From positions 58,202 through 122,201 of the forward strand of contig CAJXYE010000004.1 of the NCBI GenBank assembly GCA_913063325.1: a stretch of 64,000 bases of DNA. Direction: 5' to 3'. The stretch comes from an uncultured Colwellia sp. GTDB taxonomy: Bacteria > Pseudomonadota > Gammaproteobacteria > Enterobacterales > Alteromonadaceae. Positions within the stretch are counted from its first letter, which is position 1; every line of letters begins with the position of its first letter. Below the pieces are notes generated by a model, which worked only from the letters and a program-made list of their open reading frames with translations, did no database searches and was not told the DNA's origin. The translations under genes and the position numbers were made by a program. Shown here in pieces: positions 42,772-51,587 of the stretch.

Positions 42772-44937
42772 ATGAAGAAACAAAGCCTTTTTTTGACCAG
42801 TATTTTGGTCACTAGTATTTTAGCCGGTTGTACTGGTAACAGTGTGGAGCAAAATGCAGATATGACATCATCAAGCCAAGCAAAAAAAATTAGCTACCCT
42901 GCAACTCACAAAGGTGATGTTGTTGATAGTTATTTTGGTACTGATGTTGCAGATCCATACCGCTGGTTAGAAGATGATCGCAGCGAAGAAACGGGGGCTT
43001 GGGTTACCGCTGAAAATAAAGTGACTTTCGATTATTTGTCACAAATTCCATACCGCGACCAACTTAAGACTCGCTTAGCTGAATTATGGAACTACGAGAA
43101 AGTAGGCGCCCCATTTGAAGAAGGTGATTACACTTACTTCTACAAAAATGATGGCTTACAGAACCAATATGTTATCTATCGTCAAAAAGACGGTGGTGAA
43201 GCTGAAGTATTCTTAGATCCTAACTCTTTTAGCGAAGACGGTACCACTTCACTAGGCCAATTAAGCTTTTCTAAAGATGGCTCAATTGCCGCTTATGCTA
43301 TTTCTGAAGGTGGCAGTGACTGGCGCAAGATCATCATTATTGATGTAGAAACTAAAGAAAAATTAGAAGCTCCATTAATTGATGTGAAGTTCTCTGGTAT
43401 TTCTTGGTTTAAAAATGAAGGCTTTTACTACTCAAGTTACGATAAGCCAAAAGGCAGCGAATTATCAGCTAAAACTGATCAGCATAAACTTTATTATCAT
43501 GAGTTAGGTCAAGCACAAAAAAATGACAAAGTGATCTTTGGGGCAACGCCAGCAGAGAAACACCGTTATGTCGGTGGTGACGTTACCGAAGATAATCGGT
43601 ATTTATTAATCTCTGGTGCGGTATCAACTTCGGGTAATAACCTTTACTTAAAAGACTTAACCAAGCCAAATAGTCCATTAGTGACTATTGCAGATAACTT
43701 CCTTGGTGATACTTACCTTATTGAGAATGAAGGCGACAAACTTTTCTTAGTAACCAATATTGATGCGCCAAATAAGAAGATTGTTACGGTTAACGCCAAA
43801 GCACCTACCCGTGAAAACTGGAAAAACTTAATTCCTGAAACTGAAAATGTTTTAAGTGCTTCAACGGGTGGCGGTTACTTCTTCGCAGAATATATGGTTG
43901 ATGCGATATCAAAAGTAGTGCAATACGATTACCAAGGTCAGCAAGTTCGTGAAATTGAATTACCTGGCGTAGGCAGCTCTAGCGCCCTTTCAGGTGAGAA
44001 AGATGCAGACACTTTATATTACTCTTTCAGTAACTATAAAACGCCAGGCACCATCTATAGCTACAACATAGATAAAGGTGAAAGTGATGTTTATCGTGAG
44101 TCTGGTGCTAAGTTCGATAGTGCTGCTTATGAATCAAAGCAAGTATTTTACCCATCAAAAGACGGCACTAAAGTACCTATGATCATTACCTATAAAAAAG
44201 GTCTTGAACTGAACGGTAAAAACCCAACAATTTTGTATGGTTACGGCGGCTTCAATGTCAGCTTAACACCAAGGTTTAGTGTTTCTCGTGCAGTATGGTT
44301 AGAGCAAGGTGGTATCTATGCTGTTGCTAACTTACGTGGCGGCGGTGAATACGGTAAAAAATGGCATAAAGCGGGTACGCAATTAAACAAGCAAAACGTT
44401 TTTGATGACTTTATTGCTGCCGGTGAATACCTAATTGAGCAAGATTACACTTCAAGTGATTTTCTAGCAATTAATGGTGGTTCAAATGGTGGTTTATTAG
44501 TTGGTGCGGTAATGACTCAACGCCCTGATCTAATGAAAGTAGCCTTACCTGCTGTTGGCGTATTAGATATGCTTAGATACCATACTTTCACTGCAGGTGC
44601 TGGCTGGGCGTACGATTACGGTACAGCTGAGCAAAGTAAAGAAATGTTCGCTTACTTACAAGGCTACTCACCTGTACATAATGTTAAAGCGGGTGTTAGC
44701 TACCCTGCGACTATGGTAACTACTGGCGATCACGATGACCGCGTAGTACCGGCACATTCATTTAAGTTTGCTGCTGAACTACAAGAAAAACAAGCAGGTA
44801 CAGCACCTATGCTAATTCGCATTGAAACTAATGCAGGGCACGGTGCGGGTACTCCAGTATCTAAAACTATTGAGCAATATGCTGATATCTATGCATTTAC
44901 CTTGTTCAACATGGGTTTCGACAAATTACCTAAGTAA
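42772..44937 (+). CDS. Prolyl oligopeptidase (S9A), exported lipoprotein
   Basis: This 721-residue serine peptidase cleaves after proline in short peptides. A lipobox SILAGC marks a lipoprotein signal (Cys near residue 19), so it is periplasmic. The start of the mature protein has DPYRWLEDD, a hallmark of prolyl oligopeptidases. The seven-bladed propeller follows, then the hydrolase domain with GGSNGGLL (Ser near 571), GDHDDRVVP (Asp near 654) and NAGHGAGTP (His near 689). It is monocistronic, with a strong terminator after it. Confidence 0.95.
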   Translation: MKKQSLFLTSILVTSILAGCTGNSVEQNADMTSSSQAKKISYPATHKGDVVDSYFGTDVADPYRWLEDDRSEETGAWVTAENKVTFDYLSQIPYRDQLKTRLAELWNYEKVGAPFEEGDYTYFYKNDGLQNQYVIYRQKDGGEAEVFLDPNSFSEDGTTSLGQLSFSKDGSIAAYAISEGGSDWRKIIIIDVETKEKLEAPLIDVKFSGISWFKNEGFYYSSYDKPKGSELSAKTDQHKLYYHELGQAQKNDKVIFGATPAEKHRYVGGDVTEDNRYLLISGAVSTSGNNLYLKDLTKPNSPLVTIADNFLGDTYLIENEGDKLFLVTNIDAPNKKIVTVNAKAPTRENWKNLIPETENVLSASTGGGYFFAEYMVDAISKVVQYDYQGQQVREIELPGVGSSSALSGEKDADTLYYSFSNYKTPGTIYSYNIDKGESDVYRESGAKFDSAAYESKQVFYPSKDGTKVPMIITYKKGLELNGKNPTILYGYGGFNVSLTPRFSVSRAVWLEQGGIYAVANLRGGGEYGKKWHKAGTQLNKQNVFDDFIAAGEYLIEQDYTSSDFLAINGGSNGGLLVGAVMTQRPDLMKVALPAVGVLDMLRYHTFTAGAGWAYDYGTAEQSKEMFAYLQGYSPVHNVKAGVSYPATMVTTGDHDDRVVPAHSFKFAAELQEKQAGTAPMLIRIETNAGHGAGTPVSKTIEQYADIYAFTLFNMGFDKLPK

Positions 44938-44989
44938 TTTATCAAGCTAACAGTGAATCTATAACTCGTTATTTATTCACTACTTCATC

Positions 44990-45036
44990 AAGCTCGTATG
45001 TCCAATAAATTTAATTTGTTCATACGAGCTTTTTTA
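44990..45036 (+). terminator. Terminator after the prolyl oligopeptidase gene
   Basis: AAGCTCGTATG (44990-45000) pairs perfectly with CATACGAGCTT (45021-45031), followed by TTTTT on the plus strand. The rest of the 338-bp gap up to 45281 is AT-rich; apart from a weak ECF-type promoter candidate I see nothing in it. Confidence 0.92.
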
Positions 45037-45216
45037 TATCGAACACCACTTTCTGCTGCCCCCTGCCTTCAAATAACACTCGAAATCTAAAGTTCCCCCT
45101 ACTATTTATTAAATATTTCTTTAACTCTGTTCACCCCTTTAATTATTCTCACTGTGTAGATAGTCACTAAATCTACATGCCAGCAATAATCTTTTTAAAG
45201 TTTATTTTAATTTATC

Positions 45217-45244
45217 TGCAACTTTTTCAAACCACTGTCGTATT
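45217..45244 (+). promoter_or_regulatory. Candidate ECF-sigma promoter before the repeat lipoprotein gene
   Basis: TGCAACTT (45217-45224) and CGTATT (45239-45244), with 14 bp between, resemble the -35 AAC motif and -10 CGT motif of ECF-dependent promoters. The ECF sigma gene lies downstream of this lipoprotein gene. The match is loose and no second copy was found before the sigma gene. Confidence 0.25.
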
Positions 45245-45281
45245 GCTTGTATGAAACAATAATAAATAATATGGAATGGTA

Positions 45282-47300
45282 ATGAAAATACAAAATTTTA
45301 GCTTAATGGTGTTATCAAGTTTATCTGTGGCAATACTTTCAGCATGTGGTGGTTCAAGTTCAACTGATAAAGCTGACGATTCAGGTTATGTTGAGCCGCC
45401 AGCAACAGTAACCTTCCCTTCACAAAGTGCAACACCAAGCATGCAAGATATTAATGACGCAGGCAGTTTGCTTTTAAATGAGGCAGGTTTGTCTTTATAT
45501 ACTTTTGAAGATGACAGTGAAAACACATCGACTTGTGATGGAACACCTGAAGATGCTAATACCTGCGCAGGCAACTGGCCTCCTTTACTTGTTGACGAAA
45601 GCGCAGTAGAAGGTAATGGTTTCACTTTTATCACTCGTGGTGACGACCAGCAGTGGGCCTATAAGACAATGCCGTTATATACTTATATTGGTGACAGTGC
45701 CCAAGGCGATATCAGCGGTGATGGTATTAATGATTCATGGCACTTAGCACGCCCTATGCCATTAGCATTTAAAGAAGCTAATGGTGAAAATAAAACCGCA
45801 GCATTTTATGTTGGAGCACAAACAGCCTTATCAGCAAACAATGTTTTAGAAACCATTCGCTTAGAAAAAGAAGGCTTTACACTTTATACCTTCGATGTTG
45901 ATCCATTAAACGATACGGCTTGTGCTGGCGGCTGCATTACCGCTTGGCCTCCTTTATTGGCAGACGCTGGTGCCAAAGCTGAAGCTCCATTAAGTATCAT
46001 TGAAACGACTAATGGTGATATGCAGTGGGCTTACAAAAGCAAAGCATTATATTTCTTTTTCGGTGATAACAATGCTGGAGAAGTAAATGGTGACGAAGTC
46101 GGTGATGTTTGGCACACAGCAACAACAGAGCCCGCTATTCAACGCACCAATGTTAATGGCCAGTTTTTATCAGCAACTGGCCAAGTTAACGCCTTAATGC
46201 CTGTTAATGATAGCAACAGTGATTTTGAAGTAAAACCAATGAATTTAGATGGTTACGCTTTATATACCTTTGATCTTGATTCAGCAGACAAATCGGTTTG
46301 TATTGAAGGCTGTTTAGTTAATTGGCCTGCCTTTGTACCCAGTGAAACAGATAGCGCCACTGGTGATTTTACTATATTTACCCGTGACGACGGTGTTCAA
46401 CAATGGGCCTTTAAAGGCCAAGCCTTATATTTCTATATAGGCGATAAAGCCCGTAATGACATTAATGGAGAAGGTTTAGGTAACGTATGGCATTTAATAA
46501 AACCTGAAGCAACTGCTTCGATGCCACTAGCTATTAATGACGATAGTGCAACTGCACTTTATGTTGGCCAACAAACCATCTCATCGGTTAAGTATAATAA
46601 TGATGTGCTCGAAGCCATCAGCTTAGATAAAGCTGGTTTTACCTTATACACCTTCGATGCTGACCCACTAAATGATACAGCCTGTGCAGGTGCTTGTATT
46701 AATGCATGGCCACCATTGCTAGCTGATGAAAACGCAGCAGCAGAAGCACCGTTAAGCATTATTGAAACCAGCAACGGACATATGCAATGGGCTTATAAAG
46801 ACAAACCTTTATACTTTTTTGTAAATGACAATACTGCAGGTGATGTCAACGGTGATGAAGTAGGTGACATTTGGCATACAGCTACATTAGAGCCGGCAAT
46901 TCAACGTACTAATGCTAACGGACGCTTTTTATCGGCCACTGGCCAAGCCAATGCTTTAGTTACTATTGGTGAAAGTAATAGTGATTTTGAAGTCAAGTCA
47001 ATGGATGTCGATGGTTTTGCATTATATACCTTTGACCCAGACTCAAGTGAACAATCTAGTTGCTCTGGAGATTGTTTAGTTAATTGGCCTGCCTTTGTAC
47101 CTAATGATGAAGAAATTGCCATCGGTGATTTCACCATATTTACTCGTACTGATGGCGTTAAGCAATGGGCATATAAAGGTAAAGCACTGTATTTCTTTAT
47201 CGGTGACAATGCTCGCAATGACATCAACGGCGAAGGGGTTGGTGGCATATGGCATTTAATTAAAGTTGACGAGCAAGAAGGGAGGACGGGTGAATATTAA
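45282..47300 (+). CDS. Secreted lipoprotein with five COG4315-type repeats
   Basis: From the ATG at 45282 this is a 672-residue lipoprotein (lipobox LSAC, then GGSSS). It has five copies of the secreted-repeat domain (Yx[FWY]xxD motif): each opens LYTF-x-x-D, has a Cys pair around a NWP or AWPP motif, a central QWA[YF]K, and ends GDxWH or DSWH. Repeats 2-3 are duplicated as repeats 4-5, at a constant offset of 762 bp (254 residues). The conserved Cys, Trp and terminal His could hold a disulfide and a ligand, but the function is unknown. GGA at 45273-45275 favours this start. A 14-bp-stem hairpin follows. It heads a cluster with an ECF sigma factor, anti-sigma factor and outer-membrane barrel. 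Confidence 0.85.
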   Translation: MKIQNFSLMVLSSLSVAILSACGGSSSTDKADDSGYVEPPATVTFPSQSATPSMQDINDAGSLLLNEAGLSLYTFEDDSENTSTCDGTPEDANTCAGNWPPLLVDESAVEGNGFTFITRGDDQQWAYKTMPLYTYIGDSAQGDISGDGINDSWHLARPMPLAFKEANGENKTAAFYVGAQTALSANNVLETIRLEKEGFTLYTFDVDPLNDTACAGGCITAWPPLLADAGAKAEAPLSIIETTNGDMQWAYKSKALYFFFGDNNAGEVNGDEVGDVWHTATTEPAIQRTNVNGQFLSATGQVNALMPVNDSNSDFEVKPMNLDGYALYTFDLDSADKSVCIEGCLVNWPAFVPSETDSATGDFTIFTRDDGVQQWAFKGQALYFYIGDKARNDINGEGLGNVWHLIKPEATASMPLAINDDSATALYVGQQTISSVKYNNDVLEAISLDKAGFTLYTFDADPLNDTACAGACINAWPPLLADENAAAEAPLSIIETSNGHMQWAYKDKPLYFFVNDNTAGDVNGDEVGDIWHTATLEPAIQRTNANGRFLSATGQANALVTIGESNSDFEVKSMDVDGFALYTFDPDSSEQSSCSGDCLVNWPAFVPNDEEIAIGDFTIFTRTDGVKQWAYKGKALYFFIGDNARNDINGEGVGGIWHLIKVDEQEGRTGEY

Positions 47301-47338
47301 CCCCGTTATCTTCAGTTAAAGAATGCAATAAGTTTATA

Positions 47339-47380
47339 TTTCTAGCACAAAACAATTTATATACGATTTTGTGCTAGAAA
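47339..47380 (+). terminator. Long hairpin after the repeat lipoprotein gene
   Basis: TTTCTAGCACAAAA (47339-47352) pairs perfectly with TTTTGTGCTAGAAA (47367-47380) around a 14-nt loop, followed by AT-rich sequence with some T. It may end most lipoprotein transcripts before the sigma gene, or protect the mRNA end. Confidence 0.75.
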
Positions 47381-47450
47381 ATTTATTTATCACCAACATG
47401 TGTTATAAAGAAGTATAAAAATATGAAGAATACAAATACTAAGCAAAAAA

Positions 47451-48032
47451 ATGTCTTTATCTTTAGCAACTGATAATAAACGCAGTAATAGCGAGAATGA
47501 TGAGCTAATGCACTTGCTTTCGTTATGCAAGTTAGCTGACAAACAAGCATTTCATCAATTATACCAATGCACCTCAGCCCGATTAAATGGTATTGCTTAC
47601 CGCATTACGCGAAATGTTGATAGCGCTAACGAAGTATTGCAAGAAGCTTTTCTGCAAATATGGAAAAACTGCCATGATTACCAACCCGATAAAAGTGATG
47701 CCTTTATTTGGTTATCTGCTATTGTGCGTTATCGAGCTTACGACAGAGTAAAATACGACAAACGTCGTCATCAAACAGAGCATGTGCCGCTTGATGAAGG
47801 TAACCTTGAGACGCTATCTTTTAATCCAACGTCAAACGATGAATATTCACCGAAAACACTGAATAAATGTTTGGCTAAATTAGAAAAAAAACAAAGCCAA
47901 ACCATTATGATGGCCTATTTATACGGTTATAGCCGAGACGATATTTCTGCTCATTTTAATACACCGGTCAATACAATCAAGTCTTGGATTCGCCGAGGTT
48001 TAGGGAAGTTGCAACTATGCCTGAGCAATTAA
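47451..48032 (+). CDS. ECF-type RNA polymerase sigma factor
   Basis: This 193-residue sigma-70-family factor has region 2 (YRITRNVDSANEVLQEAFLQIWKN, then SDAFIWLSAIVRYRAYDRVK) and region 4 (AYLYGYSRDDISAHFNTPVNTIKSWIRRGLGKL), as landmarks given in part. It would direct RNA polymerase to a small stress regulon. It overlaps the anti-sigma gene by 16 nt, the standard co-translated arrangement. The RskA-like partner places it in the SigK-type group. The start at 47451 has no strong ribosome site. Confidence 0.92.
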   Translation: MSLSLATDNKRSNSENDELMHLLSLCKLADKQAFHQLYQCTSARLNGIAYRITRNVDSANEVLQEAFLQIWKNCHDYQPDKSDAFIWLSAIVRYRAYDRVKYDKRRHQTEHVPLDEGNLETLSFNPTSNDEYSPKTLNKCLAKLEKKQSQTIMMAYLYGYSRDDISAHFNTPVNTIKSWIRRGLGKLQLCLSN

Positions 48033-48826
48033 ACCGCTACCATAACGCCAAGATAATCGACCATTTGGCGAGTAATTATGTCATTGGCACACTATCAATC
48101 AAGGTACGTGCCCGACTGGAAAAAATAGCCCTTGAAAATAAATTAATCGAAGCAAGAGTTCACTTCTGGCAGCAAGAGCTTGCTCATTTGGATAACAATA
48201 CCGCTGAATTACCTGCTAGCGAGATAAGTTGGCAAAAAATATCAGCAACAATTGACGAAAGCAGCCCAAAAGTTCAGCACTCAAACCAACGTTTTTACAA
48301 CAAATTCACTGATTATGTTGTGGCATATTTTGGCCACTTAACTAGTAGTTTATTTAATGGTTTTCCTCGTGGTTTAACCAATAGTTTCTCTGTTGCCGTA
48401 TTAGCCTTAGTCATGGTTCTGCTATTTAACCCCATGAGTAAAACACCTAAAGCTGAATCGTTGAATTATGTCGCCGTGCTTACCGATGATAATGCTCAAG
48501 CTCATTTAGTGGCGAGTACCTATGGCGAGTCAAAAAGACTGGTGATGAATTTAATCAATCACCCCAAAATTACTGACGATGAAGATTTAGAAATTTGGGT
48601 TGTGTCCAAAACCGATAAGCAAGCACGCAGTTTAGGTATATTGCCTCGCAATATGTCTTTAGTTGAGCAGCAGTTAACTGAGGCACAATGGCGTTTAATA
48701 AAAGACTCCGATTCGCTGATTGTAACCATTGAAGAACAAGGGGGCTCACCTATTGGTGAACCCAGCGATATTATAGTATCTCGAGGTTTATGTGTACGAT
48801 TACAAGAGTGGCGGGATAATGTTTAA
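48017..48826 (+). CDS. RskA-like membrane anti-sigma factor
   Basis: From the ATG at 48017 (269 residues) the protein has an N-terminal cytoplasmic anti-sigma part (HLASNYVIGTLSIKVRARLE), one membrane helix near 125-142 (SFSVAVLALVMVLLF) and a periplasmic RskA domain. That domain has DEDLEIWVVSK, SLGILP and VTIEEQGGSPIGEPSDIIVSRG, matching the family's EP.GGSPTG-type end. It would hold the ECF sigma factor until a signal triggers its proteolysis. AGGGAAG precedes the ATG; a TTG reading at 47984 is less likely. It overlaps the sigma gene and the next gene. Confidence 0.88.
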   Translation: MPEQLNRYHNAKIIDHLASNYVIGTLSIKVRARLEKIALENKLIEARVHFWQQELAHLDNNTAELPASEISWQKISATIDESSPKVQHSNQRFYNKFTDYVVAYFGHLTSSLFNGFPRGLTNSFSVAVLALVMVLLFNPMSKTPKAESLNYVAVLTDDNAQAHLVASTYGESKRLVMNLINHPKITDDEDLEIWVVSKTDKQARSLGILPRNMSLVEQQLTEAQWRLIKDSDSLIVTIEEQGGSPIGEPSDIIVSRGLCVRLQEWRDNV

Positions 48827-50111
48827 GAAAAATTGGCGCAATAAAAAGTGCAAATCATTACTGTTATTTTTGGTAAGTTTTCAGAGTATGGCAAGTAGTG
48901 AAGTTTTAGAAAGTGTTCTTGAAAGCATACCCGGTGAACATGAATTCGGAGCCCGCTCACGTTTTCAAGATGCTAATGATCCTTGGTGGGGTGATGCTAC
49001 GGCTTGGACAACACGAATTAAAGTAACGTCTAAATTTAGCTTAGATGAAGATGAACAATGGCAATTGTTAGTACAGCCCAACTTTGTTGCTGTGCATAAT
49101 GATAATTACAATTCGATAGCAATTATGAAACGAGCTTCTCCCATTCCAGACACCGAAGGCTTTAGTCTAACGCAAGCTAATTTTTCTTACCAGAGTGAAG
49201 GTAATTGGCAGGCAAAAGTAGGTCGACAAAGTTTGTCTTATGACAATGAACGCATGGTCGGCGCACTTGAATACTGGCAAACACCACAAAGTTTTGATGC
49301 GATAACTTTTCAGTATAACGATCAAATAAATTGGCGAGTTCAGTATGCATACAGCAATAAAGTACATCGGATTTTTGGTAAAGATAGCACAAAGAATTTA
49401 CCAAAAGAGGATATTCGTTATGGCTTATTTGCTCGCCCAGCCTTTGAACTAGGACAACACCAACTTAATGCAAGTTTACTGAATGTTGAATATAAAACTG
49501 ACGATAACTTAAAAATTGTCGCCTACAACTACTTAATTGATAATAAAGATTATTCACCATACTCAACTAAAACCACAGGTTTACGCCTAAGTGATGAGTT
49601 CAAACCTGGCCGGTTAAAATATGCCTACACTGCTGAATACGCATGGCAACAAAGTGCTTATGATAATCCGGTAAATTATCAAGTCTGGTATAATTTATTA
49701 GAAGCCAGTGTTCAGTATAAAAGCCATATATTGCAAATAGGCCAAGAAACACTGAGCAATGATAAGGGCTTTGGTTTTCAGACCGCCCTAGGAACTAATC
49801 ATAAGTTTCAAGGCTGGGCTGATGTTTTTGATGCTTACGCCGCACAACGTGGTGTGCGAGATACTTTTGTTAGCTATCGCGGCCGAAAAAATAAATTACG
49901 TTGGCGCATTGTTTACCACGACTTTAATAGTTACGGCGGCAATGCTCGCATGGGTTATGAAATTGATCTTGAATTGGCTTATCGATTTAACCGCAAATGG
50001 GAAGTTAAATTTGTACATGCCGATTACCACACTAAAGATAAACAAGCCGCAATACCTAGTGCCAATTTTGATTTAAAAACATGGTTTATCTCGGTTGCTT
50101 ATAATATCTAA
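48819..50111 (+). CDS. Outer-membrane beta-barrel, alginate-export-like family
   Basis: From the ATG at 48819 this is a 430-residue protein with a signal peptide (about 1-25, ending QSMASS). The body has alternating polar/aromatic beta strands: WQAKVGRQSLSYDNERMVG, FDAITFQYND, QHQLNASLLNVEYK, LEASVQYKSHILQIGQETL. It ends AYNI, without a strict terminal Phe. The pattern with GRQ.L.YDNER fits alginate-export/porin-like barrels. Its start overlaps the anti-sigma stop by 8 nt, so it is co-translated with the sigma/anti-sigma pair and may be a regulated porin. The substrate is unknown. Confidence 0.8.
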   Translation: MFKKNWRNKKCKSLLLFLVSFQSMASSEVLESVLESIPGEHEFGARSRFQDANDPWWGDATAWTTRIKVTSKFSLDEDEQWQLLVQPNFVAVHNDNYNSIAIMKRASPIPDTEGFSLTQANFSYQSEGNWQAKVGRQSLSYDNERMVGALEYWQTPQSFDAITFQYNDQINWRVQYAYSNKVHRIFGKDSTKNLPKEDIRYGLFARPAFELGQHQLNASLLNVEYKTDDNLKIVAYNYLIDNKDYSPYSTKTTGLRLSDEFKPGRLKYAYTAEYAWQQSAYDNPVNYQVWYNLLEASVQYKSHILQIGQETLSNDKGFGFQTALGTNHKFQGWADVFDAYAAQRGVRDTFVSYRGRKNKLRWRIVYHDFNSYGGNARMGYEIDLELAYRFNRKWEVKFVHADYHTKDKQAAIPSANFDLKTWFISVAYNI

Positions 50112-50139
50112 ACCTATAAAGGCTAGTGATTAAGCGGCT

Positions 50140-50826
50140 CTACTTCCAGTCATCGGCATTACCATCATGAATAATGGTAATGCCATCAATTTCATCATAC
50201 CTATCATAGACTTCATCTGGCATAGGGTTTTGTCTAACTTCCAAAAAACTTAACTTAACCAGAGCAGTTAGTTTTAAATCTTCTAATTTGTTATCAAAAA
50301 AATAGGCTTTTTCTAACGAAACTAAAGGTGAAATGTCTATACCAACTAACTGATTATTGGTAATGCGTATTTTAGTTAGCTTAGTTAAGCCAGTGAAGTC
50401 TACATGCTGAAGTTTATTTTTAAATAAATATAAACTTTCTAATTGGCTCAACTTAGTCACATTGACCGTTTTAAGCTTATTATTCGCAATGTTCAGGCGC
50501 TTTAACTGCAATAATGATGAGACATCAGCATGACTGATTTTATTATTATAAAGTGATAACTGCTCTAACGCGTGGAAGTGCTCAATGCCATTAAGATTCG
50601 TTATATTTTTACCATGACACTTTAATTTTTTAAGCTCACTTGCTTTAGCCGAAGCTGTTTTATTCAGAGCGCTAATAATACATTGCGCTAGGTTTTTATC
50701 ACTGATATTTAAGAGGATATTTTCTTTTTCAGTACTGGCATTAGCCAATAATTTAAACGGCAGTATCACCATCAAAAAAGGTAAAAATAAAAAGAAGTAA
50801 ATTGTTAACTTTTGATTCCGTTTCAA
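50140..50826 (-). CDS. Secreted leucine-rich-repeat protein
   Basis: This 228-residue protein has a hydrophobic N-terminal signal (about 6-29, ending KLLANA). Residues about 85-205 hold six LRR units of 21 residues: LEQLSLYNNKISHADVSSL, LKRLNIANNKL, LESLYLFKNKL, LTKIRITNNQL, LEKAYFFDNKL, LSFLEVRQNPM. The repeats resemble internalin-type LRRs with asparagine ladders. It ends polar (DGNADDWK). The start is a TTG at 50826 with no strong ribosome site, so the exact start is uncertain. It stands alone; the partner and role are unknown. Confidence 0.8.
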   Translation of the reverse strand: MKRNQKLTIYFFLFLPFLMVILPFKLLANASTEKENILLNISDKNLAQCIISALNKTASAKASELKKLKCHGKNITNLNGIEHFHALEQLSLYNNKISHADVSSLLQLKRLNIANNKLKTVNVTKLSQLESLYLFKNKLQHVDFTGLTKLTKIRITNNQLVGIDISPLVSLEKAYFFDNKLEDLKLTALVKLSFLEVRQNPMPDEVYDRYDEIDGITIIHDGNADDWK

Positions 50827-50921
50827 AATGAGTTACTACGCTTAATATTAATAATCTTAGGGAATTCACTATAACAAAGCATAATAAAAATAACAGGTTA
50901 TCTTTAGTCTAATAAAATAAG

Positions 50922-51587
50922 CTAACGCACTAATCCCTGCCGCCATGCTAAAACTGCAGCTTGTGTTCTGTCATTTAGGGCTAATTTCGTTAGAATATTG
51001 CTACTGTGAAAACGCACTGTTTTGATGTTTATAGATAGTTCCGCAGCAATATCACTATTACTTAAACCACTGGCGAGCATTTTTAAGACTTGTAACTCTT
51101 TATCGGTTAATTGCTCTAATGCCAAACGAACATCTTGCTCCGGTTTTATTTCCGGTGATAAATAACGTTTACCGTGAAAGGCATCATGAATTATACTGGC
51201 CAATTTGTCAGGCATAACCGATTTACTAATAAAACAAAATGCCCCCGCAGATACCGCTTGTATTAAGGTTTCATAACGGTGCGCAGAACTTAATACTAGC
51301 ACTCGACATCCCATATCACGTAAGTCTTTGATATAGGGCAAACTACTTTGCTCTGCGAGCTGTAAATCTAATAAAACAATATCAACTTTACGCTGTGTAT
51401 TATTGTCTTCGCCGCTATGTTTTTTATGCGGCTCAGCACTGGGACTTAACTCTTTTATACAAGTAAGCATGATGGTTACTGTATCGACCTGAGCAATCAC
51501 CTGCATATTATCGCAAGCATTTAAATAACTCACTATGCCTTCGCGTACTATTGGATGATCTTCTACCACCATAATATTAATTGTCAT
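50922..51587 (-). CDS. NarL/FixJ-type response regulator
   Basis: This 221-residue regulator has an N-terminal receiver with VVEDHPIVREG and phospho-acceptor Asp74 (VLLDLQLAEQ). The C-terminal LuxR helix-turn-helix is LTDKELQVLKMLASGLSNSDIAAELSINIKTVRFH-type. Asp74 sits about 20 residues later than usual because of a polar insertion (residues 48-68, PSAEPHKKHSGEDNNTQRK) between the second helix and third strand. The gene overlaps the histidine kinase gene by 11 nt, so the two form a pair. Its targets are not visible. Confidence 0.92.
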   Translation of the reverse strand: MTINIMVVEDHPIVREGIVSYLNACDNMQVIAQVDTVTIMLTCIKELSPSAEPHKKHSGEDNNTQRKVDIVLLDLQLAEQSSLPYIKDLRDMGCRVLVLSSAHRYETLIQAVSAGAFCFISKSVMPDKLASIIHDAFHGKRYLSPEIKPEQDVRLALEQLTDKELQVLKMLASGLSNSDIAAELSINIKTVRFHSSNILTKLALNDRTQAAVLAWRQGLVR

